The notes beneath the pieces are model-generated. The model made no database searches. It was not told the origin of the DNA and was given only the letters and a program-made list of their open reading frames with translations. A stretch of 64,000 bases of DNA from Anolis sagrei (Eukaryota; Chordata; Lepidosauria; Squamata; Anolidae). The translations under genes and the position numbers were made by a program. Every line of letters starts with the position of its first letter. Position 1 is the stretch's first letter. The stretch spans positions 147,369,074 to 147,433,073 of the forward strand of contig NC_090021.1 of the NCBI RefSeq assembly GCF_037176765.1, given 5' to 3'. Positions 1 through 12,200 of the stretch are shown piece after piece.

Positions 1-639
1 GCATACACTGTTCCTTAAAGGGAAATGCTCATTTTGCTCTTCTCTATTGCTTCCACTAATATAATTTCAACACACTGTTGTAAAATTAGGGCCTCCTCTC
101 TTAGAATGCCTTGACTAAATTATTTGAATAAACATTACAAAAATGTATCTACTGAACTGGGTGCTGACATTATAACCAAGTTCTTTCTGGTTCTCTCATT
201 ATAACATATAACATGCACCTTCTTGCAGCAACACCAGAGGCACTCCAAGTGGCCAGCTACTGGTCAAAGGACACTTAATAGAATACCAAGTCTGCAAACT
301 TTGTGTTTTGTTTGTTTGCTTGCTTGTTTTTAATGCAATACAACTGTTTTGGTTCACTCCTGACACAGGGATCTGAATACTGCTGAATGATAAAATCCAA
401 CACTCCACAACACTGTCTGTTCTGCCCGACCCTGCTGTCAGTTGTCATTCAACAACATCTGGAACACAACTTCCACCTCAGTGTGGATTGGTACATGATG
501 ATGTATCTGTCAGTTTTACATTTTAGCACTTTTACGAAAAAGCCATTGTTAATCAACACACACTTGGGATATATGTTCTCCCCAAGTCACCTCCATGCCC
601 TCCCCACTTCCTTTTAGGAGGCACAAAGTGAAGGAAATA
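1..639. other. unassigned left-edge sequence
   Basis: I see no gene exon or clear repeat here. I looked on the + strand for a defensin signal-peptide exon (a short hydrophobic leader ending in a GT donor) that could join the exon at 1507 and did not find a convincing one. A weak hydrophobic start codon near 27 is not followed by a plausible donor. Confidence 0.4.
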
Positions 640-790
640 CAGGAATGTTTGGATCCCAAAAGAGTTGCCCTTGATCGGGATGAAATGGTGGACAGGAAAG
701 AAAAATCAAAGCATTCCCAATAGACAGCTTCTGCAGAATAGCCTTCAGAGAAGGAGACTCCATCATATTCCGAGGCAGCCACTTTGCCAC
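640..790 (-). repeat. decayed CR1 LINE 3' end
   Basis: Read on the minus strand this resembles the CR1 tail that follows the reverse transcriptase: a 'gaggctccttctctggaggc'-like stretch, then a remnant of the usual TTTTAAACAGAGGCTGGATGG block. It is strongly decayed, so the family call is moderate. Confidence 0.4.
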
Positions 791-880
791 TTCCTAATCT
801 TTTCAGTCAAATCTCTTTCCCTGACATTTGAAAACATTGCTCCCTTGTGCCCTGGTCTCTAGGGCAGCTGAAAGTCAGTT

Positions 881-1200
881 CTCCTCCTCCTCCTCCTCCT
901 CCTCCTCCTCCTCCTCCTCCTCCTCTTCCTCTTCAATGGGACAAGTTTTAAAGTCTTGAAACATGGTTCTTACTTTCCCTCTCTTCCTTCTCTTCTCCCA
1001 ACTAAACATCCCCCAGGAGGAAAGGAGGAAGCAAAAAGAAAAGGAAGAGAGAGAGGGAGGGAGAGAAGGACGTATAGAAGGGAAGAAAGGGAGAGAGGGA
1101 AGGAAGGAAGGAGGGAGGAAAGAGAGAAGGAAGGAAAGATGAAAGGAAAGGAAGAAAGGAAAAGAAGGAGGGAGAAATTGAGAAAGAGGGAAGGAAGGAT
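881..1200. repeat. CTC microsatellite plus GA-rich tract
   Basis: A run of about 17 CTC/TCC units (881-934) is followed, after a short unique spacer, by a purine-rich GGAA/GAGA tract (about 1018-1200). The long open frames over this stretch on both strands encode only Glu/Lys/Arg or Ser/Pro/Phe runs and are artefacts of the repeat. Confidence 0.9.
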
Positions 1201-1506
1201 AGGATGGCATGTTTGAGAGAGCGTCTGAGAAAAGGAGCCACATCTGCCCCCCAGGCATGGTTTGATGATATAGACATACCTGATATAGATCTATTGACCT
1301 GCTCGTTTTTATCATACTGTTTTGTTCTTTTAGAACACATTCACAGCTCTTCTGAATCTTACCAGTCCTTCCCTCACCTCCATGTTAGCCTTCCCAGTAA
1401 GAGTACATACATGCATTAGTTTCTTTAGGTTTTGTGCAAAGTTTTCTGTAGAGGCATGAACAGGAATACAAACTAGAATTACAAACTCTCCTAATTGTCT
1501 TTGTAG

Positions 1507-1649
1507 GCACGGGACGATGTAGGAGATTAAAGGGAGTTTGCCGACATACACTTTGTCATCCTGTGGAAGTCTATGTTGGCCGATGCAACAATGGAATGGG
1601 AAATTGCTGTGTCGATGATGCTGAAGACATTAGGAAGCACAGACAGTAG
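1507..1649 (+). CDS. beta-defensin, mature-peptide exon (partial gene)
   Basis: This is the final coding exon of a beta-defensin, a small secreted cationic antimicrobial peptide with three disulfide bonds. It opens after a pyrimidine-rich acceptor (TTGTCTTTGTAG) with two bases of a split codon, then encodes about 47 residues to a TAG. Cysteines follow C-x6-C-x4-C-x9-C-x6-CC (codons at 1518, 1539, 1554, 1584, 1605, 1608), the beta-defensin framework; the peptide starts TGRCRRLKGVCRHTLC and contains VGRCNNGMGNCC. It is basic before the first cysteines and has a 13-residue C-terminal tail with several acidic and basic residues. An AATAAA lies about 110 bases past the stop. The signal-peptide exon is not seen and probably lies left of the window. 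It neighbours three CRISP genes. Squamate crotamine-type toxins belong to the same fold, but nothing here shows venom use. The frame is intact; expression is unknown. Confidence 0.85.
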
Positions 1650-1758
1650 AATCCCAATTGGCAATGCCAGTGAAGAAGCAGGGATACACAGTCCAAAACA
1701 ATGGTTGTGAACTCCATTGATCAAAAGAGAAAGTAAATATTGGATTGTATGTTATCGA

Positions 1759-1764
1759 AATAAA
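1759..1764 (+). terminator. polyadenylation signal of the defensin gene
   Basis: An AATAAA hexamer sits 110 bases after the defensin stop codon, a normal distance for a short 3' UTR. It is read from sequence only. Confidence 0.55.
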
Positions 1765-1959
1765 TATGATTAATCATTCTGAACTTATACTTATATATAT
1801 ATTTGTCCAGTTTTTATAAAATGTAATAATATTATTTACTTTAAAAACGGGGGGGGGGCATGGTCAAAAGTAACTGTTTCACCCAAGAAATATTATGGAA
1901 CATTATCTGGAGGAAAGTCACTATAAGAATAAGAGAACCATAGCATTTATAGCATAAAG

Positions 1960-2094
1960 CGGTGGTTCTCAACCTGTGGGTCCCCAGATGTTTTGGCCTT
2001 CAACTCCCAGAAATCCTAACAGCTGGTAAACTAGCTGGGGTTTCTGGGAGTTGTAGGCCAAAACATCTGGGGACCCACAGGTTGAGAACAACTG
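1960..2094. mobile_element. non-autonomous hAT element (CAGTGGTTCTCAACC type), copy 1
   Basis: A palindromic 135-bp element begins CGGTGGTTCTCAACC and ends GGTTGAGAACAACTG. It is flanked by imperfect 8-bp duplications gcataaag/gcttaaag. Three more copies lie in the window (11186, 33006, 54055), all with 8-bp duplications, which is the hAT signature. It has no coding capacity. Confidence 0.9.
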
Positions 2095-2911
2095 GCTTAA
2101 AGGGCTGCAAGAGCCACCTAAGCCAACCTCACTCTGCAGAAGCTGAAATGCAGTGAAGTAGAATGAAAAGTACATGCATTTGTTTGATAGTTGCCTTTGC
2201 TTCAGGAGAGGAGAGTAATCTGTATATTTTTCTTTGTACTTTTTATTATTTTGTAGTTTTGTTTTTAATGGGCGAATAGGGATTAGTTATTAGTCTGTGT
2301 TGACAAGGATGTAGGTAACTTATATGGTAGAATATTAAGGGGTTTTAAAAGAATTTATATTGGTGTTGTTTTTTATTTTAATTGATTGTGAACATTTAAT
2401 AAAAAATAATGTTCAAAAGTAATTTAGAGAGCCTGAAACCCTTGAGAAAATTCAGTGTTGGGCAAAGTTTTTCTACAAATTTCAGTCTGAGATCAAATAT
2501 TTTCTGGGGAAGAAAAACCTCTGTAACCTATCATGGCTGCCCCAACACAAAAAAAAAACACAGAGAGGAAGTTGGTGGGCACTCTGCCCATTCCTAAACA
2601 ACTGGGACCTGGAGTGGTAACAGAAACCAAGCCAAACAAGAGGGACACATAATAAAAGTGCCTGAATCCCTTCAGCACACATTGGTTTAAATCACAAGGA
2701 TGGTTGGTTTAAAAATCACAAGGGGAAGCTCACATTGCAAAATGGTGTGTGCCTGAGAAGGGGGGGGGGGATTTACATCCCTCAAAACCATTTGTAGAGA
2801 AATTTGGCACCAATGCCATGTTCGAATTATAGATCATATTGGCTTTGCAAAGCATTTGCACATGCTTAGAAGGCAATATTGGTGGCCAAAACTAAAATGT
2901 TGTGTAAAACA

Positions 2912-3068
2912 TTCACAATGTCCTGTAAATGCTATGACTAAAAAGTAGTGGGCAAGTCTTCTGAATTGTTTCATCTATTAGAAACGAACCTTCACAATGT
3001 CCTGTAAATGCTATGGCTAAAACATGGTAGGCAAGTCTTCTGATTGTTTCATCTATTAGTAATGAATG
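2912..3068. repeat. two-unit tandem duplication, about 79 bp
   Basis: Two adjacent units start TTCACAATGTCCTGTAAATG at 2912 and 2991. They share the stretch ending in TTTCATCTATTAG with a few substitutions and a small indel. It looks like a local tandem duplication that has aged. Confidence 0.8.
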
Positions 3069-3274
3069 AAACATTATCATGAACTTGTTGCTCAGCCGTG
3101 GCAATACTGTCATTTGGGTAATAACTGATTTGTTCTTCAAGCAAGCATGTGTTATAGTTTGTGCTGTGATGCCAAAAGTCTCCCAATTGTCCAGGCCGTT
3201 TATTGAATACTACCATAGTTTACACGGAAACTTCCTCAAAACAACCCCATCCAGGACAGGCAGAATCCCTAGTT

Positions 3275-3830
3275 CCTGATTGACCTTCCAACTGACCTGT
3301 TTTGTCTGGATTAAGTTAAAATTTGTTCATCCACATCCAGTCCATTACTGACAACTATGTCCTCTTCACTTAGTAATGAAGCAGCTTCATTGCAATCAGA
3401 TTGAAAAGATAGAGTTGTGTCTCATCACTGGACCTCAAGGCCTCAGATGTCTTCTCCCAGTGGTTTCATTCAGATATTAAACAGAATGAGGGACAGTGAC
3501 CAGGGTGTCAAATGTGCCAAGACCACCTTCCAAGTCTACCCTTCCCAGAATTGTAAAACTGTAACACGATGGCTCTGAACTTTATCCCAGAGATGTGACC
3601 TAGAGGAATACAATGGTCAATGATATCAAACACAGCAGAGAAATCCAGCAAAACCAACATGGACACACTCTAGTTCCCTGCGTAGATCATCTGTAAGGCA
3701 AACAAAGCTGTTTCTGTAACATGACCAGTCTTGATGCCAGATTGAAATGCATCAAAATAATCAATTTCATCCAGAAATGCCATGTCATCCAAAACCTTGC
3801 CAATAGGATTGATAGTCCTTTAATAGGACA
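3275..3830 (-). mobile_element. L2 LINE fragment (reverse transcriptase palm)
   Basis: Minus-strand translation gives an L2-like reverse transcriptase stretch: FQSGIKTGHVTETALFAL, then SVSMLVLLDFSAVFDIIDHC, matching the L2 pattern FQSGFRPGYGTETAL...LLDLSAAFDTVDH. Stops and indels break the frame. It is a 5'- and 3'-truncated dead copy. Confidence 0.75.
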
Positions 3831-4068
3831 TCTAGTGAGGATTTTTTTTCTTTTTTCTTTAAAAAAGATCTTAAGGTGAGATCAACATAAAAATTTAAAA
3901 GCCCCAAACATTGCATTATTATTAAAAGAACAATATTAATCATTACTAACACCTAAACAAATACCTGCTAAAGGGGGAAGAGGAGGGCACAATCCCACCA
4001 ACATCTTACTGTCATGCAAAAGGCCTTTTCATTGGCAACCCCTAGACCAGTGGAGGCAAACCTATGGC

Positions 4069-4364
4069 CAGAGGCAGCCCTAGGTAATTTTCAACAGTAA
4101 GCAAACAGTATTTTGCCCCCCCCCCCCCAAACACTGATATATATTTTCTGTTCGTCGTGGGAGTTCTGTTCGCCATATTTGGTTCAATTCCATCATTGGT
4201 GGAGTTCAGAATGCTCTTTGATTGTAGGTGAACTATACATCCCAGTAACTACAATTCGCATATGTCAAGGCCTATTTTCCCCCAAGAGCGCCTCAAGAGC
4301 GCCCCTGGGCAAAATCAACTATACTGCAAATGCTTACTTTGCATAATGGGTTGAGGCGCTCCTG
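4069..4364. mobile_element. non-autonomous hAT (CAGGGGCGGCTCAAC family) nested in an older repeat
   Basis: The 296-bp element begins CAGAGGCAGCCCTAGG and ends GGGTTGAGGCGCTCCTG. It is flanked by a perfect 8-bp duplication cctatggc (4061-4068 and 4365-4372). It contains a C14 run and about 110 bp of Helitron-like sequence. The same family sits in the opposite orientation at 39950-40248. The interrupted host sequence (CAGTGGAGGCAAACCTATGGCAC) resembles the end of another hAT-type element. Confidence 0.88.
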
Positions 4365-4372
4365 CCTATGGC

Positions 4373-5214
4373 ACATGTGTCAGAAGGGGTATGTAGTGCC
4401 CTGTCCCCTGGCATGCACTCCATTGCTTGCCCCCCATCCACTACCTGCTTGCCCACTCTCAGTGCTTGCAGCCAATTCCTTGTCTGGAAACAACACCTTT
4501 GTCTTGCATTGAACTGGACACTTGAGTTACTCAGAAACTCATCAGGATATCTAACACATTGTTTCCTCATGGACTGTGCTCTCCTGGGGGCATATCTGCA
4601 GCAATAGACCAATTTCAGGCTTACATTTTTCCTGCCGCAGGAATCCCACTTGTAGGCTGTTGAAAACCCCCAGTCCATACTGGTGCAGAACCTAGCCGGC
4701 CTCCTTTCCAGCGGGAAGTCTGAATAGCTGTCAGAACTGTGTAAGATGTTTTGCATTTCTCTGTATATTTATGCTTGTACCTTTGGAAGCAAATTGCTTG
4801 TACTTGCATCCTTTTTGGCCAAACCTAGTGAGTTTGTTTCTCTTTCCTGGTTGATCTGGTTTTGCGTACAATCAACAGGCATGGACTCCTTAATCACAGT
4901 CCTAGTTGAAATCATTACACCCTTAAATAAAAAGGTATTTACTTACCAACTGAACTTCTCAGGGAAATAAGTTCCACTTCTTGGGGGCAGCCACCAAAAG
5001 CATTTCTCTTATGACCTCACCAAATGTGCCCAGGATGATCGTAAAACTGAGTGAAAGACATTCCCTGCAGCTTATACAGCAGGGAGGCTGAATAAATTTG
5101 AGGGGAGGAGGTTCAACAACAAGATCTCTATCCATGTAGGACAGAGTCATCTTGATAGCATTAAGGGTATAGATAAACTGCCAGTCCCGTCATCTGTCAT
5201 TGCACCAGTAGTTA
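4373..5214. other. no recognised gene
   Basis: This stretch continues the repeat interrupted at 4069 and then becomes sequence I cannot assign. The 140-aa minus frame at 4334-4756 overlaps a repeat and has no motif I recognise. Confidence 0.35.
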
Positions 5215-5345
5215 AAGTTGGTCATGATGACTACATGTGCCAAGTTTGGTCCAGATCCATTGTTGGGGTACATAGTGCTCTCTGGGTAGAAGCGAAATAC
5301 AATTCCCAGCATTGTGGGACAATTTCCCGCAAACCCTGCCAGTAT
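5215..5345. repeat. fragment of Helitron-type internal repeat
   Basis: It contains TGTGCCAAGTTTGGTCCAGA, the hallmark unit of the array at 62870-64000, followed by 'caattcccagcattgtggga'. It is a short fragment without termini. Confidence 0.45.
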
Positions 5346-5789
5346 TCAAAGCTGGTCATGTTGGATATGGATGGTTCATCTTTTTCAAAAAAACAGAGAA
5401 TTAAAAGCTAAATGTATTCATTTTGCAAACTTACTATCACATTTTTGGACAACAAACACATTTGAGGCAATAAAAACAAACTGGAAGAATACTTAATTGT
5501 ATGTTAAAGTTTATTATAGCCACTTGTTTTTCAGAGAAGAGGAGTGGCATGCTTAGAGATACAAAAATACAGCCATCACAAACTACTGGAAGCAGTTTCA
5601 AAGTTAAAAGGCAACTTAAAGAAGAAACTTGGCATTATCATAGTTGAGGATACGTGTCCATTACTATTTTGCCAGAAGTGAAATGTGAGATAATTGTATT
5701 GTGGGTGGAGAGGAAGAAACAGTGAGCAATTTGCAAAATGTAAATGTTTATCATGGAAGCGTTCCAAATATTTCATAACATGGAATAAT

Positions 5790-5900
5790 CAATAACTTCT
5801 CCTTCACTGGAGAGCTTTAAACAGAGATTAGAAGACCATCTCCCAGAGATGGTTTATTGGTGGATTCCTTCTCTGCAGACGGTCATTACTCAATGAAGGA
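5790..5900 (+). repeat. CR1 LINE 3' fragment
   Basis: The words CTGGAGAGCTTTAAACAGAG and GACCATCTCCCAGAGATGG match the CR1 3' UTR in + orientation. The terminal ATTCTATG repeats are missing. Confidence 0.5.
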
Positions 5901-6096
5901 ATAAAGACAATAACATAGGTGCAGGGATAGATTATTTTCTGTGCATCTCTTTGGAAATAACTTTGGAATTTTGGAAATATTTCTTTGGGGGTTTGCAGAG
6001 TATTTTCAAATGTCAACCAAGAAATTTTTTTGAGTATTGCTTCTCATTTGTACTTCTGTCCTGTCTAACAAGAACAGTTGTTCTTATCATGTGGAT

Positions 6097-6224
6097 CTAC
6101 ATCCCTTCTGTCTTGCATTTACAGGTGGCTTCACATTGTTCTGCAAATTCTGGCACATCACATGAGAACAAGTCAATAAGAGCTTCACAGTCTTCTTTCT
6201 TATCCACATATAGGCATGGGTTGG
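6097..6224 (-). CDS. CRISP A coding exon 7 (ion-channel-regulatory domain)
   Basis: It starts after TTTTTTTTCCCAG and ends at a TAG. It encodes T-NPCLYVDKKEDCEALIDLF and five further cysteine positions, ending CKTEGM. Its 128 coding bases equal the last exon of CRISP B and C. A minus-strand AATAAA lies near 5853-5858 but inside a CR1 fragment, so the poly(A) site is uncertain. Confidence 0.93.
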
Positions 6225-9200
6225 CTGGGAAAAAAAACCAAAACACAGTTAATAACAGGAGGAAACTTAAAAATAGTCTCTCTTCACACAGTGTATTATT
6301 TTAATCTTGCAACAGTCCAGCATTTTTCACTCTTGCTAATTCAAAAATATTTGCTGTGAACCCTCGTTCAGAGCATTCCTTTCAGAGGATAAGGATCTTG
6401 CCATATCATAAAACTGTAAAGTTGGAAAAGACCACAAGGGCCATCTAGTCCATTCCCCTGCAACCCAGGAACAATCAGAGCATCCCTGACAGATGACCAT
6501 CCAGTCTCTGTTTAAATTCTTCCATAGAAGGAGGCTCTACCATGATCCAAGGCAAAGTATTTCACTGCTGAACTGCTCTAACTCCCAGGAAATTCTTAAT
6601 ACTATTTAGGTGCAAATTAATGCCTTGGTAAGTCATCTGATTTATTTCTAAAACATTCAGAGCTAAAGTCTATTTACTAATAGCAGTAGATCATGCGACT
6701 TCGCTTATACCAACTCTGCCTCTGCTCCACAGGCTTTTTTTTTTTGTTCCTGCATTAATTCAAAGTGTTTTTAACAACCTGTCAGGTAATTTCCCTAACT
6801 ATTCAGATATACTCAAGAGGCCTTTATTTATTTATTTAATTCATGTCAGGGGGGACTTGAGAAACTGCAAGTCGCTTCTGGTGTGAGAGAGTTGAAAGGA
6901 CATTGTCCAGTGAATGCCTGGATGTTTTTGATGTTTTACCATCCTTGTGGGAGGCTTCTCTCATGTCCCCCTTGGGGAACTGGAGCTGACAGAGGGAGCT
7001 CAACCCGTTCTCCCCAGATTTGAACCTCTGACCTGTCGGTCATCAGTCCTGCCAGCACAAGGGTTTAATCCATTGTGCTACCTGGGGCTCCTTTTGATTT
7101 ACATGGAACTCAAGAGCAATAATTGTGCAGAGAGATAATTAATTGGCCAGAGTTTTTGGAAAAGGGGGGAAAAGAAAATTGCTTAAAATTAAGAGGGATT
7201 TGGGAAAAAGTAAAAAAAAAAGAGGGTGCACAGCCCACTGAAGAACTAAAGGTAGATAAATTGCTAAATGCAAGAGAAAAGACAAGTAAAGGAACAGTGG
7301 CAAAATATATAATTTAATGGTAGAAGAGAAAGAGTTTATGATTAGAGCAATAAGTAACAAATGGGATCATTACAGATAAAAGAAATAGAGGAAATAATTT
7401 GGAACATGAATAAAATAAAAATAGAAAAATAAAATGAATTAAGAAAAAGATGATATTAAGATGGTATAGAACTCCTGAACAATTGGCTTATATGGTAAAA
7501 GGAAAGAATTCGAAGTGTTGGCATTGTAATAAAGAAAAAAGTACTTATTCACACATGTGGTGGGAGTGTTCTGAAATAAAAAAAATTCTGGCAAATTATA
7601 CAAGGAAAAGTTCAGGAGATATTCCAGATAAAAATTCAAATTAATAATGATTTGCTACTTTGGGGAGTGTTGGATCATCCGAGTATAATAACTAATTGCC
7701 AGGAGTTATTTAAGGTAACAATAAAAGCAGCCCATGCGGTGATTGCTAGAGGATGGAAAGACAAATCGAAATGGACGTTAAGTAATTGGAATGATTATAT
7801 GTATGACCAAGTGCTGTTAGATATTACGGGAATTATGACTAAGCAAACACAAAGAATGGACAAAGAAAAGATCATTACAAATAGATGGAAGGTCTACTTC
7901 AACTGGGTGAAAAATAGAGGAGCCAACGATCACATCGAAGAAAAAATACAAAGACTCTACAAGTGGCTGGATCTGCAAGATTAGTAGAAATATACTGTGG
8001 TTGAAGAGGGAGGGAGAGGGAGGGAAGGTGGAAATAATGTAATATACACCAGTGTAAATTAGCATAATGTCTTTAATATTTGTTGAATTTAAAAAAATAA
8101 TAAAAAGAACAATAATTGTGATAATTGGTCATATACAGGCAGTCCCCAAGTTACAAATATCCAACTTATAAATGACTTATAGCTAAGAACGGGGGTGAGA
8201 CAACAGGAGGTGAGAGAAATCTACCATCAGACTTCTCACTCTCGCTTGCTTATGCATTCCTCACCTTTCCCCCTCCCCCACTTTGGAAGCCATTAAAAGG
8301 ACATGTAGAAGAAATGGAAAAAGGGAGAAATCACCAAACAAGAATTCAAATGAATATCCTCCATACCATGCGCAGAGAAAAAGTTAGAAAAGCTAATGCA
8401 TAAAATAAGCCCAGGTTTGCTATAGAGATTTAGGCCTCATCTACACAAACTATTTAATGCAGTTTTAAACCAGTATTGAAAGAAGTGGTTTTGCTATGCG
8501 GATGCTTACATAGCAAATTCGGTACCAGATGGTGATTACACTAACCACAGATGAACACTGAGGGTGTTTTTTGAGCGCTTTTGAGGGAATTTATTATCTG
8601 GCCACCACAGTTTGAAGATAGCTTTGAACTACATTAAATGGGCTTAAAAACAATAAAAGAGGCTTTTGTGGTCATATCTATAGCAATCGGAAGAGCAAAG
8701 AAATAAGACCACTGCATGGAATACATGGTAAATGTTAACAGAATGCAGAAAAAATGCTCAACACCTTTCTTGCTTGGTGTTCTTCCCCCCTCCCCCCCCC
8801 AAAAAAAAAAAAAGGTCTTCAACACAGGAGAAATGGGAATGGGAAAAATTCAGTATAGAATAGGTAAAATAGAGAATTCCACAGATATATAAACCTCACT
8901 TTATCCAACAGACCTCGCAACCTCTGAGGATGCCTGCCATATATGTGGGCAAAACGTCAGGAGAGATTGTTTCTGGAACATGGCCATACAGCCCAGAAAA
9001 CTCACAGCAACCCAGTGGTTCCGATCATGAAATCCTTCGACAACACAATACTCAGATATTTTTGCCAGGTGCTTTCTCCGAAATATACCCTAAAATACGT
9101 GGACGTTCTAGGTATTGCATCCAAGTACTAACCAGTGCTGATCCTGATTAGCTTTCAAGGCCAGTGAAGATGCTTTTAGGATATTTTTGCCATGTTATCA

Positions 9201-12200
9201 GAACTTACTGCAAAGTTTATCCTCGCAGTCACTAGGACAGTCTCCACACGGTGGGCCTTCTATGTATGGCATGTCAATTTGTTTTACAAAATTCCCCCTG
9301 AAATCACAAAGGAACATAAAAAAGAATAATAACAGACAGAACAGAATGATAGCATGTTGGTGGAGCTTCAGATTGACACATTATGCCAGTCAATGCAGTG
9401 GAACAATGGACTATACCATTTTAAGAGTTCAGATGGTAAAATGCATGTAGAAAATGAAATTTAAGGTTCCTTCTACACCGCCATATGATCCAGATTATCT
9501 GATTTGAATTGCATTATATGCTAATGTAGACTCATATAATCCAGTTCAAAGAAGATAATATGGATCATTTGCTTTAATAATCTATATTATATGACAGTGT
9601 CGAAGGTTAGTGAGCACTTTGATGTCTTAGTTTACCACACATTGTATTTAAAAAAGTATTTTATAAGGCAGTTGTGCAAATATATCTAAAGACTGAGACA
9701 TGCACATTTTATGTCATCATCATTCATCCAAAGCCTTTTCCCTGCATCGTGATTCCCTTTTCATTACAACTAGGGGATATTGCTAGGTTTCTTGTAAAAT
9801 GAATAGTCATAAAAATGACAGATGAAAGTAGATGGAAAGAACTTCACATGTCATAATCAACAGGTCATTTGGGAATCTCTTAAACATTTGGCTTTTAATC
9901 CGTATTAATTAGGGTTACCGATGCAAACCCCTTTTTCCTGGCAGGCTCCTTTTCCCTATAGGGCTCTATCAGACAGCCTCATAATCCGGGACAAAGAAGT
10001 GAGGCAAAAAATCATAGTACCTGGCAGCAAGTCCAACCATGGAGCTGCCAGACCTGATAAAGGCTCTTGCGTCATCCTGACACATTTGTTTGTAGCGGAT
10101 TTTAGAAATCCACAAGATGGACAGGGGACAACCACCCAGAAGTTTACTTTTGCTTTTTTTTAAATTGACTCTCTGAGATGTGCTGAACCTTATAAACACT
10201 GATGCAGATATCTGAATGTGCACATAGGCAGATTTCTTGTCATTATCTCTCCTAACCTTCCTGTTGCCTTTACTTTTTCCCTCTTGAACCCCATTTCCCT
10301 TTGGGGTCACTTGCTTGCCATGCTGGTGCATGACTGAAAACTCAAACTCTGTTTCATTTTATAACCATCAGAACAAAGGAATACTTGCAGAGAGTTCTCA
10401 TAGGAATTGCTTTCCAATAGTGCTTCCATTTAGCCACCTGTATGTCTGTGGCTCCATTTGTTTACATCTCTCATCAGCTGTTTTGGGATTTTAAAATGTG
10501 CACATGTACTGGAGCAGTAAACACCAATACATAGGAATGAAGTCACATGTTTTCCTTGAGTGAAGGGATATACAATGATGTAAATATGCACACTGTTTGG
10601 GCAAAATTAAATGCATATTTTTAACACATGATTTTCAGATGTTAATGGGATCCAGCATGCATTTTGGGCAAACATAATTTAGCCACCCACCCCCTTTATC
10701 CTAGTTTCTTCCACATTTTAGCACCCATAAAAGAATGTAGACATCTCTATGTAGACATGCCTTTTCTCCTCTTTTGCTCCTCCTCTAATCCTAGATACAA
10801 GCCCGGGATTTTCATTTCTATACTCCTTGGAATAGTCCTTCCTTAGTAGGTAATGAAGTCAAATGGATTTCTGAGAGTTCTAGGAGAGTTTCTGCTTGTT
10901 TCTGTCAAACTCATTTTCATCAAGGGCCATATCAGCTTTATGGTTGCCATCAAACAGCCATTGAATCCATGGATAAAGAATCCATGGAAACAGGTGGCCA
11001 AGTAGAATGTTTTTACATAGTAGTCAATGAGCTTTAGTTTTTACCCAGTTTGGGTCACTCTATGTTAATGGATGACAACTCTCATCACATTTGATTATTC
11101 ACCAAGTGGACTGGGAATAATGGAAATGGCAATCCAACAGACCTTGTGGCTCCAAGGATGGGAAATATTAAAGGACATTTTAAAGCAGTGGTTCTCAACC
11201 TGTGGGTCCCCAGATGTTTTGGCTTTCAACCCCCAGAAATCCTAACAGCTGGTAAACTGGCAGGGATTTCTGGGAGTAGTAGGCCAAGACACCTGTGGAC
11301 CCACAGGTTGAGAACCACTGTTTTAAAGTCAGATGTCATATCCATAAGCCTTGTAATTAAATTCAAACTCTACTGTCCTGACTAAACAGAAGAAACTGCA
11401 ACTTCCCAGGTGTTGCTGCATCATAAATCCCATCTGATCTAGTCATGACGTCTAATGATGAGGAATACAGAAATTGTAGTCCAGCATCTGGAGGGACACA
11501 TAACATGACATGGTGGGCTGGATTTGGCCTGCAGGTCCTGAGTTTAACACATATGTTCTAGTGGATGGCAGATCAAGGATAATTCTTTTAATCTGTTAAT
11601 CTGCTGAACATTTCAGCAGATTTTGATATTTTCTACAAGAAAGTTTGACAAAGAAGGCCTTTGACATGAGGAATAAAGAATATTTTGTTAAGACAGTTAC
11701 TTACACAGGGCAGTACTGGCATACATAGAGGAACGTGGTTGGGTTATTTGAGTCACAGTAGGCAAGTCCGCATCCAATCTGATGTGTATTATGCCAAATG
11801 AGCTGTCAACAAAAGAATAAAAGCATTTTTAAAATTAGCTAAGAGTTCAAACTCTTCTAATTACTAAATGCATGCTTTAAATTTAAAGAAATTCTGAATC
11901 TAGAATCATAGAATCTTAGGGTTGTAAGTGACCAAAGGGGCTATCCAGTCTAAACCCTTGCATGCAGGAAAGTACAATCCTCTAACTGCATGATTTATTC
12001 AAATTTCACCATTTAGAACATTTTTTTTTCCTTTAGGAAGAAGATTGAGATAAGAGAGCATTAAATAGATCAGCCTTTTCTTGCTCCCCTATTACCATTT
12101 CACCATCAATATATATATATATAAATGCTCTGTGCATAATGAGTACCTTAAAAACAAAAGAATCAATGAATGAAATCACACTAAATTTGGCAACAAAAAG

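Noticed and set aside
27-115. Possible defensin leader (MLILLFSIAS)
   Set aside because: No donor in the right phase follows and the leader soon runs into non-hydrophobic sequence with cysteines; not convincing.
875-1340. 146-aa and 112-aa minus frames
   Set aside because: They translate the CTC and GA-rich tracts into Glu or Ser/Pro/Phe runs; simple repeats, not a gene.
4334-4756. 140-aa minus frame
   Set aside because: It starts in a hAT element and crosses unassigned repeat; no domain, no splice sites.
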